From an uncultured bacterium (GTDB lineage Bacteria > Cyanobacteriota > Vampirovibrionia > Gastranaerophilales > Gastranaerophilaceae), in NCBI GenBank assembly GCA_945910925.1, contig CAMDZX010000015.1, forward strand, positions 1 through 21,555: DNA of 21,555 nucleotides. Reading direction: 5' to 3'. The notes below the pieces were generated by a model. The model made no database searches, was not told the DNA's origin, and was given only the letters and a program-made list of their open reading frames with translations. Positions within the stretch are counted from its first letter, which is position 1, and the number at the start of each line of letters is the position of its first letter. The position numbers were made by a program, and so were the translations under genes. Shown here piece by piece: positions 1 to 8,700 of the stretch.

Positions 1-931
1 TTATTTTCTTTATCCATCTGAACTGCAAGAATTTTGCAATGTGAAATTTTATTGGGAATGTTGCCTGATAAATCTTTGAAGAATTTCTTATTTCTGCTTC
101 AAGCGTAGTTTTAAGAAGTCTTAAAAACGCGGGAACCAAAATCATAAAATGGATTTTGCGTTCTTTTATCATCGCAAGGCAATCTTTTGGTTTTAGACTT
201 TGAGTATAATAAACAGAGAATCCCATATTCAAAAATGTTGTAAACCCTACCGTCATTTCAAATAAATGATTCATTGGTAAAATCGACAAAATTCTTGTAT
301 CTTTTCTTGGGAATACAGGATCTAAAACAGTTGTCAAATCTTTTAATTGAGCCAACATGTTTCCGAAAGTTGTTTCAACTCCTTTCGGCGCACCTGTTGT
401 TCCTGATGTATAAATAATAAATACGGTTGATTTTCTTGAACGATGTACCCATTTACAAGTATAGTTGTTAGGTATTGTATAAATACTTGGCAAATCTTGA
501 TTGTATGAAGGTTCGTCCATTACAATAATATGCTGTAACGAGGCTATTTTTTCTTTCAATTCAAGAGCCGTTTTTACATATTTTTGAGAAACCAACATTA
601 CGGTAGGGTCACAATCTGAGAGAATCGAAGTAAGTTCGTATGTTGTCAGTTTAATATCAAGAGGAACAGTTACCAATCCGGCAATAACCGATGCAAAAAC
701 GCATGCCCCATATTCAGGTTTTGATTCCGATAGAATTGCAAGTCTTTCACCTTTTTGGATTTTTAAATCATTTTTTAAGTGTGCAGCAATTCTTCTGGAC
801 ATCAATCCTAAACCGTTGTATGTGAACTCTCTCCAACCATATTGAGATTTTATTCCAAGAGCAATTTTATTTGCATAATTGTTTGTCTTATCTTCCAATA
901 ACGATAGAACATTACTCTGTCTGTCTTTCAT
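1..931 (-). CDS. Fatty-acyl-CoA ligase (AMP-binding family), 3' part cut by contig edge
   Basis: This is the N-terminal 310 residues of an adenylate-forming enzyme, which activates a carboxylic acid with ATP and transfers it to CoA. Reading continues open to base 1, so the C-terminal part lies off the contig. The protein starts MKDRQSNVLSLLED. It carries the ATP-binding loop YTSGTTGAPKGVE and the following LPMNHLFEMTVGF block. By hand alignment about 79 of its first 100 residues match the complete ligase encoded just upstream (2683-1010), so the pair is a tandem duplication. The start is set by a GGAGG site about 6 bases before the ATG. The 78-base gap to the upstream copy holds its own promoter-like sequence. 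The family is secure. The substrate (long-chain fatty acid, or recycling of host or membrane acyl chains) is inferred from general likeness to FadD-type ligases. Confidence 0.85.
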   Translation of the reverse strand, partial: MKDRQSNVLSLLEDKTNNYANKIALGIKSQYGWREFTYNGLGLMSRRIAAHLKNDLKIQKGERLAILSESKPEYGACVFASVIAGLVTVPLDIKLTTYELTSILSDCDPTVMLVSQKYVKTALELKEKIASLQHIIVMDEPSYNQDLPSIYTIPNNYTCKWVHRSRKSTVFIIYTSGTTGAPKGVETTFGNMLAQLKDLTTVLDPVFPRKDTRILSILPMNHLFEMTVGFTTFLNMGFSVYYTQSLKPKDCLAMIKERKIHFMILVPAFLRLLKTTLEAEIRNSSKIYQATFPIKFHIAKFLQFRWIKKI

Positions 932-961
932 TTTATCCTCCGTTGAAAATTTTCTCTCTGA

Positions 962-991
962 ATTATATCAGGATAATACATGACTAATCAA
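962..991 (-). promoter_or_regulatory. Putative promoter of the downstream ligase copy
   Basis: On the minus strand TTGATT is followed after 18 bases by TATAAT, and the -10 box carries the TGn extension (TGATATAAT). It lies in the 78-base gap between the two ligase genes. The second copy can therefore be transcribed independently of the first. The same nine-base box also precedes the upstream ligase and der. Confidence 0.5.
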
Positions 992-1009
992 TGATATCGA
1001 GATAAATTG

Positions 1010-2683
1010 TTACGCTTTTATTAATTCCTTAACCTCTTTGCGTTTAACCTTTCTGGTTGAGGTTTTAGGAAGTGAGTTTTTAGATACGACAATATTTATC
1101 GGACGTTTATAAGGTGTCAGATGTGTACATAGTCTTTTTACCTCATCTTTAACCAATTTATCCAGTGTTTCACTATCATATTGATTAATTAATGATTCCT
1201 TTGGCACAATTACCGCCCCAATATCTTCTGTTCCGTCTTTTGCGCCGAAGCTTCTTGATACACCGACAACACAAACTTCTGCAAACATATCGCTTTTTTC
1301 AAGAACCGATTCAACTTCTTCAGGAAATACTTTTTTCCCGCCGGATAGTACAATCATGTTTTTAATACGTCCTGTTATATAAATATGTCCGTTTGAACTT
1401 ATTTTTGCAATATCTCCCGTATGCAGCCAACCGTCCTCATCAATTACAGATGCCGTTAATTCGGGTTGATTGTGATACCCTTTCATAACCGCAGGACCTT
1501 TGAGTAAGAGTTCTCCGGTTTCTTTGTCTATGCGTGTTTCATAACTCTTTAGAGGGGCACCGACAGATGCTAAATCTCTTATTTTGTCGGTATTTATTGA
1601 AACAACAGGGCTTGTTTCCGAAAGCCCGTATCCTTGATATACCTCAAGCCCGATTCTTTCAAAGAACTTTCCTACATTTACATCAAGCGGCGCACCACCC
1701 GATATGTAACCCAAAAAACTTCCGCCAAAACTCTTGTGGATTTTAGAAAACATGATTTTCTTTATCCTGTTGCAAGGAACAAATTTTGCCAAATGGTACA
1801 TAAAAGTAAACATATTTTGTGAGAGTTTCGAGGAATTCTTTATTTCTGCCTCAATTGCTGTTTTTAACAGTTTTAAGAATGCGGGAACAACAATCATGAA
1901 TTGGATTTTTTTATCTCTCATTGTGCTGAGAATATCTTTAGGTTTTAGACTTTGGGTATAATAAACCGAAAACCCAAAATTCAGGAATGTGGAGAATCCG
2001 ACAGTCATTTCAAATAAATGATTCATCGGCAAAATAGAAAGCATTCTTACATCTTTTATAGGTAAAATCCTATCAAGTGCAATTTGCAAATCCTCTAATT
2101 GCGATAAAATGTTTCCGAAGGTTATTTCAACTCCCTTAGGCGCGCCTGTTGTTCCTGAAGTGTAAATTATGAATAATGTTGATTTTCTTGCTCTATGGCG
2201 CCATTTGCAATTATAGTTATTCGGCAAAGTATAAAGACTTGCAAACGGTTGATTGTATGACGGTTCATCCATTACAATGATATGTTTTAATGACGGAAGT
2301 TCTTTTTGTAACTGTATCGCCATTTCGAGATAATGTTGAGAAACCATAATAACTGAAGGTTCGCAATCTGAGAGAATGGAAAGCAGTTCGTATTTTGTCA
2401 GTTTTATATCAAGAGGTACGGTAATCAACCCTGAAATGATTGAAGCAAATACGCAGGCTCCGTATTCGGGTTTTGATTCGGACAAAATAGCAAGTCTTTC
2501 TCCCTTTTTGAGTTGTAAATCGTTCATAAGATATGATGCAAGTTTTCTGGAGGTTACGCCTAAACCGTTGTATGTAAATTCTTTCCAACCGTAGCTTGTT
2601 TTGATACCAAGTGCTATTTTGTTTGCATAACTGTTGGTTCTATCCTCCAAAAGAGATAAAACATTGCTTTCTCTATTTTTCAT
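1010..2683 (-). CDS. Long-chain fatty-acid-CoA ligase family protein
   Basis: A complete 557-residue adenylate-forming enzyme, close to the usual FadD length of about 560. It activates a fatty acid as acyl-AMP and transfers it to CoA; action at the inner membrane or in the cytoplasm is inferred. Visible core motifs are the ATP loop YTSGTTGAPKG (174-184), YGLSETSP (352-359), HTGD (421-424), TGRIKNMIVLSGGKKVFPEE (437-456) and the C-terminal PKTSTRKVKR block (539-548). K545 is the likely catalytic lysine; this region has RK where many relatives have GK. There is no signal peptide. A GGAGG site lies about 8 bases before the ATG. It heads a two-gene tandem with its paralogue at 931-1. The exact substrate cannot be read from sequence, and acyl-ACP synthetase activity, as in cyanobacterial relatives, is an alternative. 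Confidence 0.9.
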   Translation of the reverse strand: MKNRESNVLSLLEDRTNSYANKIALGIKTSYGWKEFTYNGLGVTSRKLASYLMNDLQLKKGERLAILSESKPEYGACVFASIISGLITVPLDIKLTKYELLSILSDCEPSVIMVSQHYLEMAIQLQKELPSLKHIIVMDEPSYNQPFASLYTLPNNYNCKWRHRARKSTLFIIYTSGTTGAPKGVEITFGNILSQLEDLQIALDRILPIKDVRMLSILPMNHLFEMTVGFSTFLNFGFSVYYTQSLKPKDILSTMRDKKIQFMIVVPAFLKLLKTAIEAEIKNSSKLSQNMFTFMYHLAKFVPCNRIKKIMFSKIHKSFGGSFLGYISGGAPLDVNVGKFFERIGLEVYQGYGLSETSPVVSINTDKIRDLASVGAPLKSYETRIDKETGELLLKGPAVMKGYHNQPELTASVIDEDGWLHTGDIAKISSNGHIYITGRIKNMIVLSGGKKVFPEEVESVLEKSDMFAEVCVVGVSRSFGAKDGTEDIGAVIVPKESLINQYDSETLDKLVKDEVKRLCTHLTPYKRPINIVVSKNSLPKTSTRKVKRKEVKELIKA

Positions 2684-2710
2684 ACAACCTCCGACTCACA
2701 TAACAAAGAT

Positions 2711-2719
2711 ATTATATCA
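2711..2719 (-). promoter_or_regulatory. Extended -10 promoter element of the ligase gene
   Basis: The minus strand reads TGATATAAT, a perfect TATAAT with the TGn extension, about 28 bases before the ligase start. I see no good -35 at the expected distance, which extended -10 promoters can tolerate. It sits back to back with the hom promoter region. Confidence 0.5.
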
Positions 2720-2722
2720 AAT

Positions 2723-2749
2723 TTGTTAAAAAAAGACCATGTTTATAGT
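2723..2749 (+). promoter_or_regulatory. Weak candidate promoter for the hom-thrC operon
   Basis: TTGTTA and TATAGT are separated by 15 bases on the plus strand, about 28 bases before the hom ATG. The spacing is shorter than the usual 17, so this is a tentative assignment. I see no leader peptide or attenuator in the short space before hom. Confidence 0.3.
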
Positions 2750-2777
2750 AATATTAAACAATAATGAGGATTGTTTA

Positions 2778-4034
2778 ATGAAGAAAATTAAAATTGGTAT
2801 GTTAGGTTTAGGAACGGTTGGTTCCGGCGTATACAAGACATTGAAACGTTTTGATAATGTTGAAATTGTAAAGATTTCCGTAAAAAACAAAAATAAACCG
2901 CGTAATATAGAAGGTCTGGATGAATCAAGTCTTATCACAGACCCATACGAAATTATTAATGACCCTGAGATAGATATTTTTGTAGAAGTAATAGGCGGGG
3001 TTGAACCGGCATGGGAATATATTTCTGCGGCTATTAAAAACGGAAAACATATTGTTACGGCAAACAAAGAACTTCTTGCCAAAAAGGGTAAAGAGTTATT
3101 TGAACTTGCAGAAACTCATAACAGAGTTGTCTTGTATGAAGCAGCTATTGCGGGCGGTATTCCTCTTATAATGCCATTAAAAACCATTATGGCAGGGAAT
3201 AATATCACAAATATTCAGGCAATTCTTAATGGTACAACAAACTATATCCTTACCAAAATGAACGCTGACGGTGCTTCTTATGAAGAAGTTCTCAAGGAAG
3301 CTCAAGAACTTGGTTATGCAGAAACCGACCCGACAGGTGATGTTGAAGGGTTTGATGCTGCATATAAAATAACAACACTTGCAACAATTGCGTTTGGTAA
3401 AAGAATTGATATAAACAAAGTTTACAGAGAAGGTATTTCTCATGTAAGAGCTGAGGATATGGCTGCTGCAAGAGAATTGGGTTATAAAATAAAACTTATT
3501 GCATTAGGCAGATTAAACGATAACGGACAGGCAGATGTAAGAGTTCATCCGATGCTTGTTCCGAATGATTCGACACTTGCGCATATTGATTATGTGACAA
3601 ATGCTGTGGGTTTATCAGGTTATCCGATAGGTGATATTGTACTGTCAGGTCCCGGTGCAGGTGAATTCCCGACAGCAAGTTCAGTTATCGGTGATATCTT
3701 AAACATTGCGGCAGAAATAGATAAGACAGATTATGTTCTTCCTATGATGAGATGTAAACACTCTCAGAATGCGGATATGATTTCGATTGATGAAACCTAT
3801 AATAAATACTATATTTCTATTACTGCACCTAATAATACCGGTGTGATAGGTAAAATAGGTACAATTTGTGCAAATAAAAACATCAGTTTATCAAGCATTC
3901 TTCAAAAAGGTGTTTCCGATAATAATACCGCAGATATTACGGTTATTACGGAAGTTTGTAAAGAAGCGGATATACAATCTGCAATAAAAGAATTAAGTGA
4001 ATGTAAAATAAACAGTTTAATAAGAGTTATGTAA
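2778..4034 (+). CDS. hom: Homoserine dehydrogenase
   Basis: The enzyme reduces aspartate semialdehyde to homoserine with NAD(P)H, the branch step to threonine and methionine. The 418-residue protein has an N-terminal nucleotide-binding GLGTVG loop (10-15), the ANKELLA segment around K97, the NGTTNYIL motif (151-158) and the EGFDAAYK motif with D193 and K197, the expected catalytic pair. A C-terminal ACT domain (about 345-418) suggests allosteric control, usually by threonine. I chose the ATG at 2778, not the longer frame from 2739, because a GAGGA site lies 7 bases before it and MKKIKIGMLGLG is the normal family N-terminus. thrC follows after 16 bases, so the two are an operon. Confidence 0.96.
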   Translation: MKKIKIGMLGLGTVGSGVYKTLKRFDNVEIVKISVKNKNKPRNIEGLDESSLITDPYEIINDPEIDIFVEVIGGVEPAWEYISAAIKNGKHIVTANKELLAKKGKELFELAETHNRVVLYEAAIAGGIPLIMPLKTIMAGNNITNIQAILNGTTNYILTKMNADGASYEEVLKEAQELGYAETDPTGDVEGFDAAYKITTLATIAFGKRIDINKVYREGISHVRAEDMAAARELGYKIKLIALGRLNDNGQADVRVHPMLVPNDSTLAHIDYVTNAVGLSGYPIGDIVLSGPGAGEFPTASSVIGDILNIAAEIDKTDYVLPMMRCKHSQNADMISIDETYNKYYISITAPNNTGVIGKIGTICANKNISLSSILQKGVSDNNTADITVITEVCKEADIQSAIKELSECKINSLIRVM

Positions 4035-4050
4035 AACAGGAGAGATAAAA

Positions 4051-5109
4051 ATGTACTATCAAGGACTTATTAACAGATACAGAGAATATTTGCCGGTTTC
4101 TGAAACAACGCCGATTGTGACGTTAAACGAAGGTAACACACCGTTAATCAAGGCTGATAATCTTGCAAAAAAAATAGGACTTGATGCAAACGTATATTTA
4201 AAATTTGACGGATGTAATCCGACAGGCAGTTTTAAAGACCGTGGTATGACAATGGCAGTTACTAAAGCTAAGGAATCCGGCTCAAAGGCGATTATTTGCG
4301 CATCTACGGGTAATACTTCAGCATCTGCTGCCGCATACGGCGCAAAAGCAGGGTTGAGAACGCTTGTTTTGATTCCCGACGGATATATAGCACTCGGAAA
4401 ACTTTCTCAGGCTATGATGTACGGGGCAGAGATAATCGCAATACAAGGTAACTTTGATAAGGCTTTGGAATTTGTAAGAAAAATTTCTGATGAATATCCT
4501 ATAACTCTTGTAAATTCAGTAAATCCATACAGAATCGAAGGGCAAAAGACAGCAGCATTTGAAATATGCGATGCTCTCGGAAAAGCTCCCGATTACCATT
4601 TTATCCCTGTCGGGAATGCGGGAAATATTACGGCTTACTGGAAGGGGTATAAGGAATTTCAAGAGCTTGGCAAGATAAAAGAATTACCAAAAATGATGGG
4701 GTATGAGGCAGAAGGCTCGGCTGCGATTGTTAAAAATCAAAGAATTATGAACCCTGAAACTCTTGCAACCGCAATAAGAATCGGTAATCCTGCAAGTTGG
4801 GATAAGGCAGTTGCAGCAAGAGATGAAAGTAACGGATTAATAGGTTGCGTAACTGATGAAAAAATTGTAGAGGCTTACAAACTGATTGCATCTTGTGAAG
4901 GTGTGTTTGCAGAGCCTGCAAGTGCAGCATCCGTTGCAGGATTGATTCAGGCTAATCACAGAGGACTTATCGAATCAGGTTCTGATATTGTCTGTGTCTT
5001 GACGGGCAACGGATTGAAAGACCCTGATAATGCCATTAAGTTCGCCAATGCTGAGGTTCAGAAAGCATCTGCTGATTATGACGACGTTTTGAGATTAATC
5101 GGCGTATAA
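4051..5109 (+). CDS. thrC: Threonine synthase
   Basis: A PLP enzyme that converts O-phosphohomoserine to threonine. The 352-residue protein has NPTGSFKDRGM with K62 as the Schiff-base lysine, the phosphate-binding STGNTSASAA segment and the PVGNAGNITAYWKGY block. The length is that of the short bacterial and plant-like threonine synthases (about 350), not the 430-residue E. coli type. An AGGAGA site lies 6 bases before the ATG. It directly follows hom. Homoserine kinase, the step between them, is not in this window and must be encoded elsewhere. The next gene starts one base after its stop. Confidence 0.96.
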   Translation: MYYQGLINRYREYLPVSETTPIVTLNEGNTPLIKADNLAKKIGLDANVYLKFDGCNPTGSFKDRGMTMAVTKAKESGSKAIICASTGNTSASAAAYGAKAGLRTLVLIPDGYIALGKLSQAMMYGAEIIAIQGNFDKALEFVRKISDEYPITLVNSVNPYRIEGQKTAAFEICDALGKAPDYHFIPVGNAGNITAYWKGYKEFQELGKIKELPKMMGYEAEGSAAIVKNQRIMNPETLATAIRIGNPASWDKAVAARDESNGLIGCVTDEKIVEAYKLIASCEGVFAEPASAASVAGLIQANHRGLIESGSDIVCVLTGNGLKDPDNAIKFANAEVQKASADYDDVLRLIGV

Positions 5110-5110
5110 A

Positions 5111-5728
5111 ATGGCTTCAAATTTTGATTTCTTAAAAACAACTGACAGAAAACTGTTTGAGATGATAGAAACCGCGGAACAGTTGTATCGTGATGAGTAT
5201 TTTGAACAGTGTATTGTTCAAATACGTAAGTTTGCGGAAAATATTTGTAAGAAAATTCTCGGCGGCAGACGGACAAAGGAAACAACTTTCGATGATATGC
5301 TTGCAACTCTTTGTGACAAATCAACGGGTTCAGAACAGGAGAGAGAGGTTATAGAGGATTTGTATTTTATCAAAAAAGAGGGAAATACATCTGCTCATAA
5401 TTCGGGAATATCTTTGCCTGCAACAACGGCTTTGGAGTGCTTACAAAGAGCTTTTGAGGTTTCCATAAATTTTGCTTTTTCCAGAAACCCAAACAAAACA
5501 AAACTCTTGAAGCTGGAATTTGATACAGAATTGTTGATAACAGGCGAAAAAACAAAAAAGACACTTAAACAAAAATATCTTGAAGCGAAATCCAAACAAC
5601 GTGACGATGAAGAACCGTATATAGAATTATCATCAAAAAAGGCTGTCAAACGTGATTCAAATATTATCGGGATTATATCGTTGGTATTGATTTGTGCAGT
5701 TTATATTGTGTGTTTGTTTTTGAAATGA
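5111..5728 (+). CDS. DUF4145-like (HEPN-type) protein with C-terminal membrane anchor
   Basis: A 205-residue protein of unknown function. Residues 1-120 look like the helical DUF4145 domain, a HEPN-superfamily fold best known fused to restriction enzymes. The matching parts are an N-terminal NFDFLK, a central IVQIRKFAENICKKIL helix, and a final EGNTSAHN where relatives have GN.AVH. The arginine of the HEPN RNase motif (R-x4-6-H) is replaced by lysine, so nuclease activity is doubtful. A charged linker (about 145-178) leads to one hydrophobic helix at the extreme C-terminus (IIGIISLVLICAVYIVCLFL), giving a tail-anchored topology. It begins one base after thrC with no clear ribosome site, so translation is probably coupled. 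Its tie to threonine synthesis may be only positional. Confidence 0.65.
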   Translation: MASNFDFLKTTDRKLFEMIETAEQLYRDEYFEQCIVQIRKFAENICKKILGGRRTKETTFDDMLATLCDKSTGSEQEREVIEDLYFIKKEGNTSAHNSGISLPATTALECLQRAFEVSINFAFSRNPNKTKLLKLEFDTELLITGEKTKKTLKQKYLEAKSKQRDDEEPYIELSSKKAVKRDSNIIGIISLVLICAVYIVCLFLK

Positions 5729-5744
5729 TTTTTTTATAATAAAG

Positions 5745-5775
5745 CAACGGCGGTGGTTTAGTTCCACCGCCGTTG
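5745..5775. terminator. Strong bidirectional intrinsic terminator
   Basis: A perfect 12-bp GC-rich stem (CAACGGCGGTGG with its complement) and a 7-base loop. T-rich stretches follow it on both strands. It sits between the end of the threonine operon at 5728 and the end of the converging adhesin gene at 5795, so it can stop both transcripts. Confidence 0.9.
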
Positions 5776-5794
5776 TTGTTTATGTTTTTATCAA

Positions 5795-8700
5795 TTAGTC
5801 AAGATCAAATCTTTTTGTTACGTGGACTGTTTGACTAATATCTTTGTAGATAGCATCTCCGGCTGCTCTGTAAATTGTGCCGCGTTTTGCTCTGTCGTAA
5901 GCCGCAAAGCCGATTGGAGCATAATCTTTCCCGAGTGTACCATCGATACCTTGTTCTCTCATATATCCGAGAATTCTTGCAGCATCATTACTATCTGTAT
6001 AATTAGGATCTACCGGATCAGTTGGTTCTTCTTCCGGAAAATACGGATAGTATATCAAGTTATTAACACTTTCTGCAACGGTTGGAGTGATTGCATCTTC
6101 AACAACATCATAACCGTTAACTTTAGTGTTTAATCTGTGAACATACAGTGTGTCGCTGCAGTTGCTAGCTTCTGTTGAATCAAATGTAGATTGAATCAAG
6201 TGACCGATTATAAAGTTACTTAGGTTCAAGTGACCTGTTTCAACATTTTTGATTTCAACCCATTTTGCTTTATCAACAGTAATGTTGTCTGCTTTTGTAG
6301 AGTTACCGTTGATTGCAACGAAACCGTTACCGCTTGTAGATGTTGCTATCAAGTTGCCGTTGATAACGTTATCACCAACGAATGTTATATCATTATCAGC
6401 TGTAAGGTGAATATTTTTACCTTTCATAACTTCTGTATCAGCTTTGATAGAATCAACAGTGATGTTACCGTCGATAGTTTTGATGTGAGCGGTATTGCCT
6501 GCACGAATAGCTAATTTAGCGCTTTGAGTTTCGTTCAGATTAATGTCACCTTTTGTAACGTAGTTAACATCGTGACCTGCTTCTGCATCAAGTTTTCCTT
6601 CGATATCGTTTAAGATAAAGTTAACATCATGACCAGCTTTTAAGTCAGCAGTGCTGCCATATTTAGATGCTGTTGTCGTAACATCACCTGTTTTAGCGTT
6701 CATAACGGCTTTACCCTTAACATCAATGTCCGTTACCGTTACGTTCATTCCTGCATTTGCCGTAAAGTCTCCGCCAATAGTTGTAGATGTTCCAAATGGA
6801 CCATTTGCATCAATATTGAATGATATATCTTTATCAGATGTAATCATTGCATCTTGATCTGCTGAACCACCTTTAAATGTAAGGTTTTCTTTAGAATATG
6901 CAATCAAGTTGCCATCTGCGAATTCAGGGAAGTATTTACCGGTTCCGTCTTTTGCGGTTGCTGTAATAGTTCCGCCGATTATGGTAGAGTTTTCACATCT
7001 TTCAGGATTAGCCCAAATACCTGCTTTATCCCCTGTGGTATACCCAATAATAATGTGTCCCATTTCTCCTTTACCACTGGTATTACCTGCAAGAATAGCA
7101 TTGCCTACTACAGAACCACCATCAAGGTGAATGTATCCTGTTTCTGATGACGCATCTAAATTCCCGCCAACATTAGTGTCTTTCATGAAGAACATTTTGT
7201 AATAAGCATCACTATCATCTCTTCCTTCAAAATTGCCGTCTTGATTTGTACCTGCGACAGCTTTTACATCATTCTTGATGTCAGAATATCCAATTTTTAG
7301 CTCATACCCTGCATTTGCGGTGAGATTATTTGTAGTCAGTTTATAAATTCTTTGACAATATTCAGTATTAACCGTTGTATCTCCGTCAACAGTTGAGTTG
7401 TATAATCTAACTTCATTCCCCGCATTGATGTCTAAGTTCCCGCCAACTGTTGTTGAGGTTTTCATTATACCATCATTACCATAGTTTACAAAAACCTTTC
7501 CATCAGATTTAATCATTGCATCTTGATCTACAGAACCACCCTTGAAAGTAAGGTCTCCTTCAGAATAAGCAATCAAGTTGCCATCTGCGAATGTAGGGAA
7601 GTATTTACCGGTTCCGTCTTTTGCGGTTGCTGTAATAGTTCCGCCGATTATGGTAGAGTTTTCACATCTTTCAGGATTAGCCCAAATACCTGCTTTATCC
7701 CCTGTGGTATACCCAATAATAATGTGTCCCATTTCTCCTTTACCACTGGTATTACCTGCAAGAATAGCATTGCCTACTACAGAACCACCATCAAGGTGAA
7801 TGTATCCTGTTTCTGATGACGCATCTAAATTCCCGCCAACATTAGTGTCTTTCATGAAGAACATTTTGTAATAAGCATCACTATCATCTCTTCCTTCAAA
7901 ATTGCCGTCTTGATTTGTACCTGCGACAGCTTTTACATCATTCTTGATGTCAGAATATCCAATTTTTAGCTCATACCCTGCATTTGCGGTGAGATTATTT
8001 GTAGTCAGTTTATAAATTCTTTGACAATATTCATTATTAGTAGTCGTATTTCCTTTAACTGTTGTATTGTATAATCTTATTTCGCGAGCCGAGTTTATAT
8101 CTAAGTTGCCGTTGACAACTGTTGAGTCGCCAATAATATTCCCTTTTGCGGTTGAATTTATTTTTACATCATTACCTGTAATTTTTGTGTCTTTTGCTGT
8201 AAATGTAGAATTTTGAATCCTTACATTACCAGCATCATTTGCTGTATTCATATCACCGGCTTTAAGTGTAATAGTTCCGGTACCGTCTTTTGCTTTGAGT
8301 GATGAATTCGCAATGTTAATAGAGTATCCGGAAGGTAGCGTTGCACCGTTATGATTTGCAATAAAGTTTGCACCGTCAGAGGTTGTGAATGAAATATTAC
8401 CGCTTGATGTAATATCTGAACCGTTAATAACATTTATACCCTTCGCAATAATATTAATATCCGCACCTGTGATGTTACCTGCATTTAATGAAATTACACT
8501 GTATGCATTATCTTTGAATGCTGAATTTGTGAGTAAACCATTAATGTTCAACTTGCCGTCGTCAGTGAATGTCGCTTCTTTGTTGTACATATCTTGTGTT
8601 GTCAAAATCAAAGCGCCTAAGGTATTAATAGAACCGCCTGCAGTCATCAACATCCCGTTAGGGTTTGATATAATGATTGTACCTTGTCCACCGGTAATTT

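Noticed and set aside
2739..2777. Longer N-terminus for homoserine dehydrogenase
   Set aside because: The family starts at MKKIKIG, and the GAGGA site fits only the ATG at 2778.
6909..7816. Two plus-strand 73-residue open frames, identical to each other, inside the adhesin
   Set aside because: They are antisense to the adhesin repeats, are identical only because the repeat is, and lack ribosome sites.
6841..8040. CRISPR-like direct repeats
   Set aside because: There are only two long in-frame copies inside a gene, with no short repeat-spacer pattern and no cas genes.
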